Shown here in pieces: positions 24,522 to 32,216 of a stretch of DNA of 64,000 bases. The stretch lies in the NCBI GenBank assembly GCA_035556135.1, contig DATMFO010000003.1, positions 806,001 to 870,000 on the forward strand, in the 5' to 3' direction. The number at the start of each line of letters is the position of its first letter. Position 1 is the first letter of the stretch. The notes beneath the pieces are model-generated. The model made no database searches. It was not told where the DNA came from and worked only from the letters and a program-made list of their open reading frames with translations. The position numbers were made by a program, and so were the translations under genes. This DNA is from ZC4RG30 sp035556135 (GTDB lineage: Bacteria > Pseudomonadota > Gammaproteobacteria > Steroidobacterales > Steroidobacteraceae).

Positions 24522-25493
24522 ATGAGCCGGATCACGCGACGACAATTCGCCGCAGGCGCTGCGCTGGCAGCGGGCAGCCTGCCTTTCCCGGCCGGCATGA
24601 CCGCACAGCCTGCAACGGATGCCGGTGTGATCGGGCTCACCGGTGCGGCCGGCAGGCTGGGAACGCAGGTTGTGGATGCCCTGCTGCGCAGGGTGCCGCC
24701 ACAGCGCATCGTCGCCATCGCCCGCAATCGTGAGGAACAGACCGCGGGCCTCGCAGCCAAGGGCGTCAACGTGCGCTTCGCCGACTACGACTATCCCGAG
24801 CAGCTGCTCGAGGCGTTCCGGGGCGTGGACCGCCTGCTGCTGATTTCCTCCAGCGGCGGAAAACGCGTCGCGCAGCATGGCGCGGTGGTCAATGCGGCCA
24901 GGGAACGCGGCGTGAGGTTCGTGGCTTACACCAGCTTCCTGCGTGCGGCCACCTCGCCGATGTCCGTGCGCGCCGACCACCACGCGACCGAGCAGCTCCT
25001 TGCCAGCTCCGGCCTCGCCTGGGCCGCATTGCGCAATGGCTGGTACACAGAGAATTACGAGGGCGACGTGGCCACGGCGCTGCGCACCGGCGAGCTTTCC
25101 TCCGCCAGCGGCGCCGGGCGGATCTCGCCCGCCACGCGCGCGGACTACGGCGCGGCGGCCGCGGCCGTGCTGGTGGATTCCAGCCGGCCCTCCGGGCAGC
25201 TGCATGAGCTGGGTGGAGATACCTCATTCACCATGGCGGAGCTGGCCGCCGAGATTGCGCGCCAGTCCGGGCGCAGTGTGGTCTATCGCAATCTATCCGA
25301 GGCGCCGTTCCGCGCGGCGATGGCGGCGCGGGGCATGCCGGAGGCGGCCATCGCCAGCAGCTGGGCATCACAGGCGGCAATTGCGCAGGGCGCCCTGTTC
25401 GATGACAGCCGGCAGCTGAGCCGGCTGATCGGTCGACCGACCACGACCTGGCAGCAGAGCGTGGGCGAGATGGTGAAGGCGCAGCGGAGCTGA
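24522..25493 (+). CDS. NmrA-like NAD(P)-binding oxidoreductase with Tat-type signal
   Basis: 323 residues. The N-terminus SRITRRQFAAGAALAAG looks like a twin-arginine signal ending near GMTAQ. A Rossmann domain follows, with GLTGAAGRLGTQV (about 36-48), then the quinone-oxidoreductase-2/NmrA pattern LLLISSSGG and a HHATEQLLASSGLAWAALRNGWY segment split over about 150-172. Four bases separate it from the esterase stop, so the two are one unit. An exported nucleotide-dependent reductase would be unusual; the signal may be vestigial. Confidence 0.8.
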   Translation: MSRITRRQFAAGAALAAGSLPFPAGMTAQPATDAGVIGLTGAAGRLGTQVVDALLRRVPPQRIVAIARNREEQTAGLAAKGVNVRFADYDYPEQLLEAFRGVDRLLLISSSGGKRVAQHGAVVNAARERGVRFVAYTSFLRAATSPMSVRADHHATEQLLASSGLAWAALRNGWYTENYEGDVATALRTGELSSASGAGRISPATRADYGAAAAAVLVDSSRPSGQLHELGGDTSFTMAELAAEIARQSGRSVVYRNLSEAPFRAAMAARGMPEAAIASSWASQAAIAQGALFDDSRQLSRLIGRPTTTWQQSVGEMVKAQRS

Positions 25494-25503
25494 AGCCGGC
25501 GGC

Positions 25504-25773
25504 TCAGCGATCCACGCGCTCGGCCGTCACGGCGTTGAGCCCGCCTTCCGCATCCACCTGCACACCGATCTGGATGGGCTGGCAGCACACCTGGCAGTCC
25601 TCCACATAGGATTGATCGCCTGCCGACAGGTCGAGGCGGATCGGGATCTGCTCTCCGCAATAGGGACAGGCGATGTCCGTGAACTGCTCCAGCGCGTCAC
25701 TGCCGGCGTGATCGCCGGGCTCGAACACCGGTTCGAGGCCGTAGAGCAGGTCGATGTCGGTCGGGCGGCCCAT
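25504..25773 (-). CDS. CPXCG-motif cysteine-rich protein
   Basis: 89 residues with two cysteine pairs, ACPYCGEQI (about 36-44) and CQVCCQPI (about 60-67), matching the small CPXCG family, probably a zinc ribbon. Function unknown. Ten bases separate its stop from the end of the convergent oxidoreductase gene, and it starts 9 bp after the cupin gene, so the two may be co-transcribed. Confidence 0.85.
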   Translation of the reverse strand: MGRPTDIDLLYGLEPVFEPGDHAGSDALEQFTDIACPYCGEQIPIRLDLSAGDQSYVEDCQVCCQPIQIGVQVDAEGGLNAVTAERVDR

Positions 25774-25782
25774 GCCAGCCCA

Positions 25783-26133
25783 TTATCTGCCGGATGGCTT
25801 TGCCGCGGGCAGTTCATCGCCCGCAGCCGTATACGCCAGCGGGCTGTAGAAGTTGAGCGTCTTCAGGAGCTGGCGGCCGGTGTTGCGGATCTCGTGCCGC
25901 TCGCCGCGCTCGATGAGCAGCAGTGAACCTGCGCTCAGCGCATGCCGCCGGCCCTTGATGATGGCGGTGCCGCGGCCGCTGACCACGAACAGCCATTGAT
26001 CGGCGCCCCCGTGGCGGTTGCGGGGACCGCCTTCGCTGTCGCCGGGAACAATGGTCATCTGAGCCGCCTGCACGCGGCGGTTACCCATCAGGACATGAAA
26101 GCCGCGACCGAAGCGCGGGTGTTTGAGTTTCAT
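25783..26133 (-). CDS. Cupin-domain protein
   Basis: 116 residues forming one small cupin barrel. Motif 1 is NRHGGADQWLFVVSGRG, with only part of the metal-binding set (His and Gln where GX5HXH is usual); motif 2 is IERGERHEIRNTG with a histidine. It could bind a metal through these residues or be a non-metal ligand-binding cupin. ATG 26133 has GGAAG 8 nt upstream. Function unknown. Confidence 0.78.
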   Translation of the reverse strand: MKLKHPRFGRGFHVLMGNRRVQAAQMTIVPGDSEGGPRNRHGGADQWLFVVSGRGTAIIKGRRHALSAGSLLLIERGERHEIRNTGRQLLKTLNFYSPLAYTAAGDELPAAKPSGR

Positions 26134-26241
26134 CGTTGGTGCTTCCTGCCGCAGCAATAGCAGGAGCTCCGGGGGCACGCAATTGCCGGTCGCCATGGTG
26201 CGGAGCAGGCTGGTGCCGACACTGCAGGCAGGGAAGAACAA

Positions 26242-26739
26242 GTGGCAAGACCAGCGATCTGGTCCACGTGCGTCATGCTGAGTCTGGCGGGAGTCGCTGC
26301 ATGCGTTACCGCGGCGCAATCGCGTGACATCGTCTCCCAGGACCTGAAACAGCTGCGAGCTCCCGGCAAGGTGGAGGCGGCGATCTGGACGCGTCGCCCC
26401 GAGGGCTACACGTTGCAGGTGGTGCTGAAGCTCACTTCCCCTGTCCCGTTGCGGCTTGTTGACGGCCGCCGCCCGCTTCCCGGGGCTGAGTCCGGGTCTC
26501 CGCCGCAATTGCCAGCACCGGCGATGCCAAAGCTGCAGGTATGGGTGCTGAGGGCCGACGGCACGATAATCCAGCCGCGAAACACCCGTCCCGCCAACGC
26601 GGCGACGGCGCCACCGCGCAGTGTTGTGGTGGATGCGACCTACGTGTTTCCTGACGTCGCCGCAGAGCAAGCGGTGGCCGTGGCGATGTGGGTGGATGGA
26701 GAGTTCTACATCGAGAAACTGGATTCGCTGGGGAGCTGA
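26242..26739 (+). CDS. Hypothetical exported protein
   Basis: 165 residues. GTG start at 26242 with GGGAAG 5 nt upstream. A hydrophobic N-terminus (STCVMLSLAGVAACVTAAQS) reads as a signal peptide, perhaps with a lipobox at AAC. The rest is beta-rich with a Pro-rich loop (about 75-92). No family recognised. It is divergent from the cupin gene. Confidence 0.6.
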   Translation: MARPAIWSTCVMLSLAGVAACVTAAQSRDIVSQDLKQLRAPGKVEAAIWTRRPEGYTLQVVLKLTSPVPLRLVDGRRPLPGAESGSPPQLPAPAMPKLQVWVLRADGTIIQPRNTRPANAATAPPRSVVVDATYVFPDVAAEQAVAVAMWVDGEFYIEKLDSLGS

Positions 26740-26804
26740 CAAATTTCCGGCATACCTGCGAACACCTCCGCTGACCTGAAGCGCGTTCGGACCAGCTTGC
26801 CGCT

Positions 26805-27053
26805 TCACGCTGTTCGCAAGACCGCCATCCCTCCTCGTCGCGAAGCGGTCTTCGGCTGGTAACGCAGCAAGTCTCCCGGCTGGCACTGCAAATACTCACA
26901 GATCTTTTCCAGGGTATCGAAACGCACACCTTTCACCTTTCCCTGCTTCAGCAAGGAGAGATTTGCCTCGGTGATGCCGACATGCGCGGCAAGGTCCTTG
27001 GACTTCACCTTGCGGTCAGCGAGAACCACATCGAGCTTGATCACGATCGTCAT
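26805..27053 (-). CDS. XRE/YozG-type helix-turn-helix regulator
   Basis: 82 residues, a single HTH domain: MTIVIKLDVVLADRK, then the helix-turn-helix KSKDLAAHVGITEANLSLLKQG, then FDTLEKICEYLQCQPGDLL. This is the small XRE group typically encoded beside DUF2975 proteins. ATG 27053 follows GAGGA at 5 nt; an upstream TTG is not needed. It starts 8 bp after the DUF2975 gene. It may bind the palindrome at 27647-27665 upstream of that gene. Confidence 0.85.
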   Translation of the reverse strand: MTIVIKLDVVLADRKVKSKDLAAHVGITEANLSLLKQGKVKGVRFDTLEKICEYLQCQPGDLLRYQPKTASRRGGMAVLRTA

Positions 27054-27061
27054 GGCGTTCC

Positions 27062-27613
27062 TCAAACGAATTGCGCGTTTTCTTCGGCAAGGCGTTTTGC
27101 CCTGGTCATCACCCCCGCGATCTGCCAGAGGATTCCAGCGAAAAGCAGCGTGAGCACCTGGCCCGTGTCGATTCCAACCGAAACCTGGTGCCCGCCCGGA
27201 GTCGCGTCAAGCGTTGCCACGAACGTCAGCATCGGTCTTGAGAGAACCGCAGCCACGGGCCAGAGGAAGAGTCCTGCGGCAAAGCCCCTCAGCCCCCTGA
27301 TGACTTCCAGGCTGAAGTACTGCCCTCGCGCAAAACTACCGAAGCACATGCGCGCACTGAGGAGACCATAGGCCTGAAAGAGCGACGGGATCGTAGTGAT
27401 CACCCCAATGGCGATCCGCTGGAATATCGAAAGCGACTCTGCTGCGCGCGGCACCTGCAGGTGCAGGCTGTCGATGATGAGCTGTGGGTTCGCCAGGGCG
27501 ATGTACACCGCAAGCGTGGGCAAAGCGGCAGCGAGCAGGAGGCACCCCAGGGAGAGGACCCGGCTGAGGAGGGGTGCGGTCGGTGGGCTGGCGTCGGCGG
27601 AAGGGCTTTGCAT
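27062..27613 (-). CDS. DUF2975 membrane protein
   Basis: 183 residues with four predicted membrane helices (about 15-42, 66-86, 107-130, 147-168). Matches the DUF2975 pattern (SLFQAYGLLSARMCFGSFARGQYF; late AKRLAEENAQFV). Function unknown; family members are paired with a small XRE regulator, as here, and may modulate it. ATG 27613 has GGAG 9 nt upstream. Confidence 0.83.
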   Translation of the reverse strand: MQSPSADASPPTAPLLSRVLSLGCLLLAAALPTLAVYIALANPQLIIDSLHLQVPRAAESLSIFQRIAIGVITTIPSLFQAYGLLSARMCFGSFARGQYFSLEVIRGLRGFAAGLFLWPVAAVLSRPMLTFVATLDATPGGHQVSVGIDTGQVLTLLFAGILWQIAGVMTRAKRLAEENAQFV

Positions 27614-27646
27614 TGGCGCTGCTCCATTGACTTTATACAGCAAAAG

Positions 27647-27665
27647 ATTATCGTTTCACGATAAT
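27647..27665. promoter_or_regulatory. Operator-like palindrome in a divergent promoter region
   Basis: ATTATCGTTTCACGATAAT: perfect 7-bp arms with a 5-base centre, in an AT-rich stretch unlike its surroundings. It lies 34 bp upstream of the DUF2975 start and 30 bp upstream of the rightward DUF6624 gene. It is a candidate site for the adjacent XRE regulator. Confidence 0.55.
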
Positions 27666-27694
27666 ACCAAATCGTGTGGTAGCTGGAGATCCCG

Positions 27695-28714
27695 ATGAGA
27701 ACGCTGCTGCGGGTTCTGATCTGCCCGGTATGTCTGCTTGCCTCCGGGCTCGCGCCAGCGCAGGAGTCCCGGGAATGTCCCCCACTTTTCCACGAAGCGG
27801 CGATTGTTGAACACGAGCCGCTCGCGGTGGACCGGCTCGAAGGCCAGGCCGTATTCCCCGTTCCTGATCTTCCGGGACTGCTGGGCAGCCTCGCTGGCTT
27901 CTGCATCGCGGTATTTGATGCAGGGTCAGTCATGCCCATCGTGGCTGGCTCGACCGATGACACGGGATCGTTCGAATTTGCCAGCCTCCCTGCTGGCTAC
28001 TATGTATTGATCGGCAAGCATGCCAGTGGCCAGGGGGAATCCTTGCGGCTTCCGGTACGACTCCTCGTTGAGACGGATGCCGGTGAAGCAGTGCGAGGCC
28101 TGCTGATCCGGGTAGACATGCAGGGCTCGCGCCAGGGCGCGCGCGGCGAAGTCATCGGCAACCTCGACCTTCGTCGCACCTTGGTCGGGATGCTCGCTGC
28201 AGATCAGGCCATCCGCACAGAAATGATCGAGCAAGGCATGGAGGATGTCGCTCCCGAAATGCAAGAAAGCATGAACAATGTGGATGCGAAGACGGAACTG
28301 CGCCTGGAGGCGATTCTTCGCGAACACGGCTGGCCCGGACTCGACGTCGTGGGGCTGGATGGCAGCAATGCAGCCTCAGTGATGCTCCAGCACGCAGGAC
28401 CGGAGTTGCAGAAGCTGACCATGCCGCTGGTTGAAGCCGGGTTTCGCGCCGGAACGGTGAGTGGGCCGAACTACGCAATGCTCGTTGACCGGGTTCGCCT
28501 GTCCGAAGGCCGTCCCCAGATCTACGGAACCGCCGCGATGCCGTTCACCCAGGCAGGTGAAGTCACCTTCCGGCCCATCGAAGATGAAGCCGGAGTAGAC
28601 GCACGGCGGGCCGAAGTGGGATTGATGCCGCTGGAGGAATATCGCCAGCTCATGAGACAGCTGTATTTCCCGGACCGGACGCAGAAGTCCGCGGCAGGAA
28701 GGACGCAAGAGTGA
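27695..28714 (+). CDS. Exported protein with carboxypeptidase-regulatory-like and DUF6624 domains
   Basis: 339 residues. Signal peptide to about 23 (APA-QES), a small beta-sandwich like carboxypeptidase regulatory domains (about 45-130; STDDTGSFEFASLPAGYYVL), then a helical DUF6624 domain (about 165-330; ADQAIR, LEAILREHGWPGLDVVGLDGSNAASVMLQHA). No catalytic function is known. ATG 27695 follows GGAG at 8 nt. Shares its upstream region with the leftward DUF2975/XRE pair. Confidence 0.75.
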   Translation: MRTLLRVLICPVCLLASGLAPAQESRECPPLFHEAAIVEHEPLAVDRLEGQAVFPVPDLPGLLGSLAGFCIAVFDAGSVMPIVAGSTDDTGSFEFASLPAGYYVLIGKHASGQGESLRLPVRLLVETDAGEAVRGLLIRVDMQGSRQGARGEVIGNLDLRRTLVGMLAADQAIRTEMIEQGMEDVAPEMQESMNNVDAKTELRLEAILREHGWPGLDVVGLDGSNAASVMLQHAGPELQKLTMPLVEAGFRAGTVSGPNYAMLVDRVRLSEGRPQIYGTAAMPFTQAGEVTFRPIEDEAGVDARRAEVGLMPLEEYRQLMRQLYFPDRTQKSAAGRTQE

Positions 28715-28730
28715 ACCGGAAGATTAAAGA

Positions 28731-28807
28731 TGGCGCGCCCGGAGAGATTCGAACTCCCGACCACCTGGTTCGTAGCCAGGTACTCTATCCAGCTGAGCTA
28801 CGGGCGC
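28731..28807 (-). tRNA. tRNA-Arg (anticodon ACG)
   Basis: A 77-nt cloverleaf with acceptor GCGCCCG/CGGGCGC, anticodon stem CCTGG/CCAGG around CTACGAA (ACG), T-arm with GTTCGAATC, discriminator G and genomically encoded CCA (28731-28733). Reads leftward. Confidence 0.97.
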
Positions 28808-28824
28808 GCTGAGGGAGGCGCATT

Positions 28825-29757
28825 CTAGGGGCCGTTGGCTGTCAGGGCAAGGCTGGGCAGCGGGGTCACCTTTACTGCCACCGCCAGCTGCTGGCTGGCC
28901 GCCCCCAGGACCACCCCGCGCAGGGGAGTGACGTCCAGGTACTCCCTGCCCCACCCCAGGGTGACGAATTCCTGGTCCGCCAGCTTGCCGTTGGTGGGGT
29001 CGAAGGCCACCCAGTCCAGACCCGGGCACCACGCCGCCACCCAGGCATGCGAGGCATCGGCCCCGGTGAGCCGGGCACCGTCGGTGGCGCTGTTGAGCAC
29101 GTAGCCGCTCACGTAGCGCGCGGCCATGCCCAGGCTGCGCAGCGCGGAAAGCATCAGGTGCGCATAGTCCTGGCAGACGCCGCGCTTCAGCTCCAGCACC
29201 TCGGCCACGCTTGTGAAGACGTTGGTGGCTTCGGGGTCATATTCGAACTCGTCCTGGATGCGCCGGGTGAGCTCGAAAACGGCCTCGAGCCAGGGCCGCC
29301 CCGGCTCGAAACTGGGTTCCGCCCAGGCGCGGGTGCGCGCCAGCACCGGTGCTGCTGGAGATGGCGCGCGGTATTGCTGGATGGCCAGATCCCCTCCGGG
29401 GTGCCACACGCCACGCTCTCCCACCGCCGCTTCCCAAACGGGTGAGGCAGCACCTGGGGCGGGTGCGCTGGCGGCGACGGTCACGTCCGACTCGGCGCGC
29501 ACGGTCAGCGTCTGATGGGGTTCATCGACGAAGAAACTTTCGTACCGGTTGCCGAAATAGTCGAGGCCGGCAGTGCGCTCGGTGGAGCGCGGCTCGATCT
29601 CCAGCCGGTGCGAGAGCACGCGCTGCCACGGCGTCTCGCGGGGTTGCAGGTGGACCACCTGCCGGCTGCTGCTGACCTGCGAGGAGTAGGTGTACACCGT
29701 CTCGTGCAGCACGCGATAGCGCTGCGGCAGGGATGCGGGCGCGGGCCGGCCCATCAC
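28825..29757 (-). CDS. Transglutaminase-like cysteine protease-fold protein
   Basis: 310 residues, no signal. The bacterial transglutaminase N-terminal beta domain (about 12-95; YRVLHETVYTY) is followed by the transglutaminase core with Cys in RGVCQDYAH (about 194), His in DASHAWVA (about 237) and Asp in FDPTNG (about 252). The full triad is present. Last gene of the five-gene operon; it overlaps the preceding ATP-grasp/alpha-E gene by ATGA. Such proteins may act as amidases or peptidases instead of cross-linkers. Confidence 0.9.
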   Translation of the reverse strand: MMGRPAPASLPQRYRVLHETVYTYSSQVSSSRQVVHLQPRETPWQRVLSHRLEIEPRSTERTAGLDYFGNRYESFFVDEPHQTLTVRAESDVTVAASAPAPGAASPVWEAAVGERGVWHPGGDLAIQQYRAPSPAAPVLARTRAWAEPSFEPGRPWLEAVFELTRRIQDEFEYDPEATNVFTSVAEVLELKRGVCQDYAHLMLSALRSLGMAARYVSGYVLNSATDGARLTGADASHAWVAAWCPGLDWVAFDPTNGKLADQEFVTLGWGREYLDVTPLRGVVLGAASQQLAVAVKVTPLPSLALTANGP

Positions 29758-32201
29758 ATCCCCAGTGGTGCCCAGGACGGGGCATGGCCGACGTTGAAGA
29801 AACGCTGCGTGAGTTCATCGCTGATGTTCATCGCGGCGGCACGCAGTGCGCCGACGGTATTGCGCAGCTCCGCGCTCTCGGGACGAAGGTGCCGGTCGCG
29901 GTCCATGGTCTCGAGGAACCGGACATGCGGCGTCAGCAGGTCCCCGCCGCAGGGCATCCCATAGGAGGATTCCAGCACCTGCAGATACTTGCGCGCTCCG
30001 CGCGCCTGGAACAGCACCGAGCGCGGGTTGCTTGCATCCAGCAGCACCAGATCGAGCACCGGCAGCCATTCCGGGCTGGTCATGTAGCGCGCCCGGTAGG
30101 TGACGATGGAATCCGCCACGCGCAGCAGCCACGAGAGGCCGGCGGAACCATCGTGGAGGAATGCGCAGTGCACGCCAGCGCAGAGGAATCCCATGCGCTC
30201 GATGCGCCGTCCGATGGACATGAAGCGCCAGGCGTTGTCGCGCGTCATGCCGTCAAGGGCGAAGCCGGACAGCGTCATCAGCCGCGTGATCAGCACGTCC
30301 AGCCATTCCAGCGCCTCAGGGATGCTGGGCTGCGGATGGCGGGGAAGGTCATGCAGGATGGTGTTGAGGATGCGCCAGTTGTCATGCGACATGCGCTCGC
30401 GCAGGTTGAAGGCCACGTTCTGCAGCGCGCGCAGGTTGGCGGGCAGGCCGCCGGCATGTTCCAGCGACAAGGCGGCATCCAGCAATGCGGTGTCGGTGTT
30501 GTCGCCGGGCTGTACCAGGCCCGTCTCCAGCGCCAGTTCCTGCAGCGGCGCCTGCGCGTTCTCTTCGTCCTCGCCGTCGTGCACCTTCAGGCTCATCGCC
30601 AGGCGCAACAGGCGGGCCATGCCATCGCAGCGTTCCTGGTAGCGACCCAGCCAGAACAGGTTCTCGGCCAGGCGCGAGGGCAGCCCGGCCGGGGCGCGCA
30701 CGAGATCGGCCGCGGAGACGGTGGTCCTCAGCAGCGTGAAGCTGGAATCCACCTGCCCCGGCGACATGACCCAGGTGTCCTTCGAGCCACCGCCCCGCTG
30801 CATCGACACCACGCGGGCGCTGGCACTGCTGGCCACGCGCGTAAGGCCGCCGGGCATCACCGAATAGCCGCCAGGTGTGGCGGTGGCGAAAACACGCAAG
30901 CCGACGCAGCGCGGTTCCACACGTTGGGCATCATCACGCGACAGCACCGGTGCCTGGGAGACATGGACCAGTTCCTGGGCGATGAAGGCGCCAGGATCGG
31001 CCTCGAGCCGCGCGCGCAGTGCCGCCACGCCTTTCTCGTCCAGCCCCTGCCCGAATATCACATCGAAGGGTGCCGCCGGATCAGCGGGCTTGAACACCAG
31101 CCGGTCGATGCGTTTCAACGCATCGCGCAGCGCGGCTGGCTCGCCGCACCACCAGGTGCCCACGGAGGGCAGCAGCAGCTCCTCGCCGAAGAGGTGCTGC
31201 GCGATGCCCGGCAGGAAGCCCAGCAGCGCACCGGACTCCAGCACGCCGGAACCGAGGCTGTTGGCTACCAGCACCGTGCCACGGCGCGCGCAGTCGGTAA
31301 GGCCGGCAATGCCCAGCGCGGAGTCACCGCGCAGCTCCAGCGGATCGCAGAAAGTGTCGTCCTGCCGCCTGAGGATGGCATGCACGCGCTTCAGGCCGCC
31401 GATGGTCTTCAGCCAGACGCGGCCTTCGCGAACGGTGAGGTCGCCGCCCTCCACCAGCGGAAAGCCCAGGTAGCGCGACAGCAGCGTGTGTTCGAAGTAG
31501 GTCTCGTTCCAGGGCCCCGGCGTGAGCAGCACCACCAGTGGCGGGCCATCACCCTTGGGGGCCAGGTGCAGCAGCGAATCGCGCAGCGTGGCGAAAAAAC
31601 GCGCCAGGTGCTGGATCCGCAGGTCGCGATAAAGCTGCGGGAAAGTGCGCGAGACGATGAGCCGGTTCTCGAGCGCGTAGCCGGCGCCTGAGACGGCCTG
31701 GGTGCGGTCGGCCATCACCCACCAGCGTCCGTCGGGAGAGCGCGCAAGGTCTGCGCCATACATATGCAGATGCACGCCGCCGGGCACGGCGGCGCGGTGT
31801 GCAGGGCGCAGGAATCCGCGGTGCGCGTGCACCAGTGCCGGCGGCACCAGCCCCGCCTTCATCAGATCCTGTGGGCCATAGATGTCGGCGAGGATGGCAT
31901 TGAGCACTCTCGCACGCTGCGCGATGCCCGCCTCGATGTGCCCCCATTCCCGTGTATCGATGATGAGCGGCAACACGTCCAGCTCCCACGGCCGGTCGTG
32001 TCCCTTCGGATCGGCATACACGTTGTAGGTGACGCCGCTGTCACGGATCTGCCGCTCCGCCGCGGCACGCATCTCGTCGATGGTGCCACCGCTGGCCTTG
32101 CGGATGGCCGCATAGAGCTTCGACCAGCGCGGCCGTGGCTCACCGGGCGCCGCGAACAGCTCGTCGAAACGCCCTTCGGGATTGGGATAGTTCGGCGCCA
32201 T
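29754..32201 (-). CDS. Fused circularly permuted ATP-grasp and alpha-E protein
   Basis: 815 residues joining two modules that are separate genes elsewhere in the operon. The N-terminal part (about 1-480) is a circularly permuted type-2 ATP-grasp (DUF404/DUF407) with LLTPGPWNETYFEH, LVEGGDLTV, FKPADP and RGGGSKDTWV. The C-terminal part (about 500-810) is an alpha-E helical domain (SRLAENLFWLGRYQERCDG). Compared with the stand-alone copy, the ATP-binding lysine is kept (FKP), but the following SGGYG loop reads AAPFD. The family is thought to be a peptide or amide ligase; substrates are unproven. Confidence 0.88.
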   Translation of the reverse strand: MAPNYPNPEGRFDELFAAPGEPRPRWSKLYAAIRKASGGTIDEMRAAAERQIRDSGVTYNVYADPKGHDRPWELDVLPLIIDTREWGHIEAGIAQRARVLNAILADIYGPQDLMKAGLVPPALVHAHRGFLRPAHRAAVPGGVHLHMYGADLARSPDGRWWVMADRTQAVSGAGYALENRLIVSRTFPQLYRDLRIQHLARFFATLRDSLLHLAPKGDGPPLVVLLTPGPWNETYFEHTLLSRYLGFPLVEGGDLTVREGRVWLKTIGGLKRVHAILRRQDDTFCDPLELRGDSALGIAGLTDCARRGTVLVANSLGSGVLESGALLGFLPGIAQHLFGEELLLPSVGTWWCGEPAALRDALKRIDRLVFKPADPAAPFDVIFGQGLDEKGVAALRARLEADPGAFIAQELVHVSQAPVLSRDDAQRVEPRCVGLRVFATATPGGYSVMPGGLTRVASSASARVVSMQRGGGSKDTWVMSPGQVDSSFTLLRTTVSAADLVRAPAGLPSRLAENLFWLGRYQERCDGMARLLRLAMSLKVHDGEDEENAQAPLQELALETGLVQPGDNTDTALLDAALSLEHAGGLPANLRALQNVAFNLRERMSHDNWRILNTILHDLPRHPQPSIPEALEWLDVLITRLMTLSGFALDGMTRDNAWRFMSIGRRIERMGFLCAGVHCAFLHDGSAGLSWLLRVADSIVTYRARYMTSPEWLPVLDLVLLDASNPRSVLFQARGARKYLQVLESSYGMPCGGDLLTPHVRFLETMDRDRHLRPESAELRNTVGALRAAAMNISDELTQRFFNVGHAPSWAPLGM

Positions 32202-32216
32202 GGCGATCGCAGTCTA

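Noticed and set aside
28731..28807. tRNA-Arg as an integration site
   Set aside because: No integrase, direct repeat of the tRNA 3' end or foreign-looking block is seen on either side.
29733..31691. 652-residue rightward frame opposite the ATP-grasp/alpha-E gene
   Set aside because: Composition typical of a complementary-strand shadow (His, Gln, Arg, Gly rich); the opposite frame has all family motifs.
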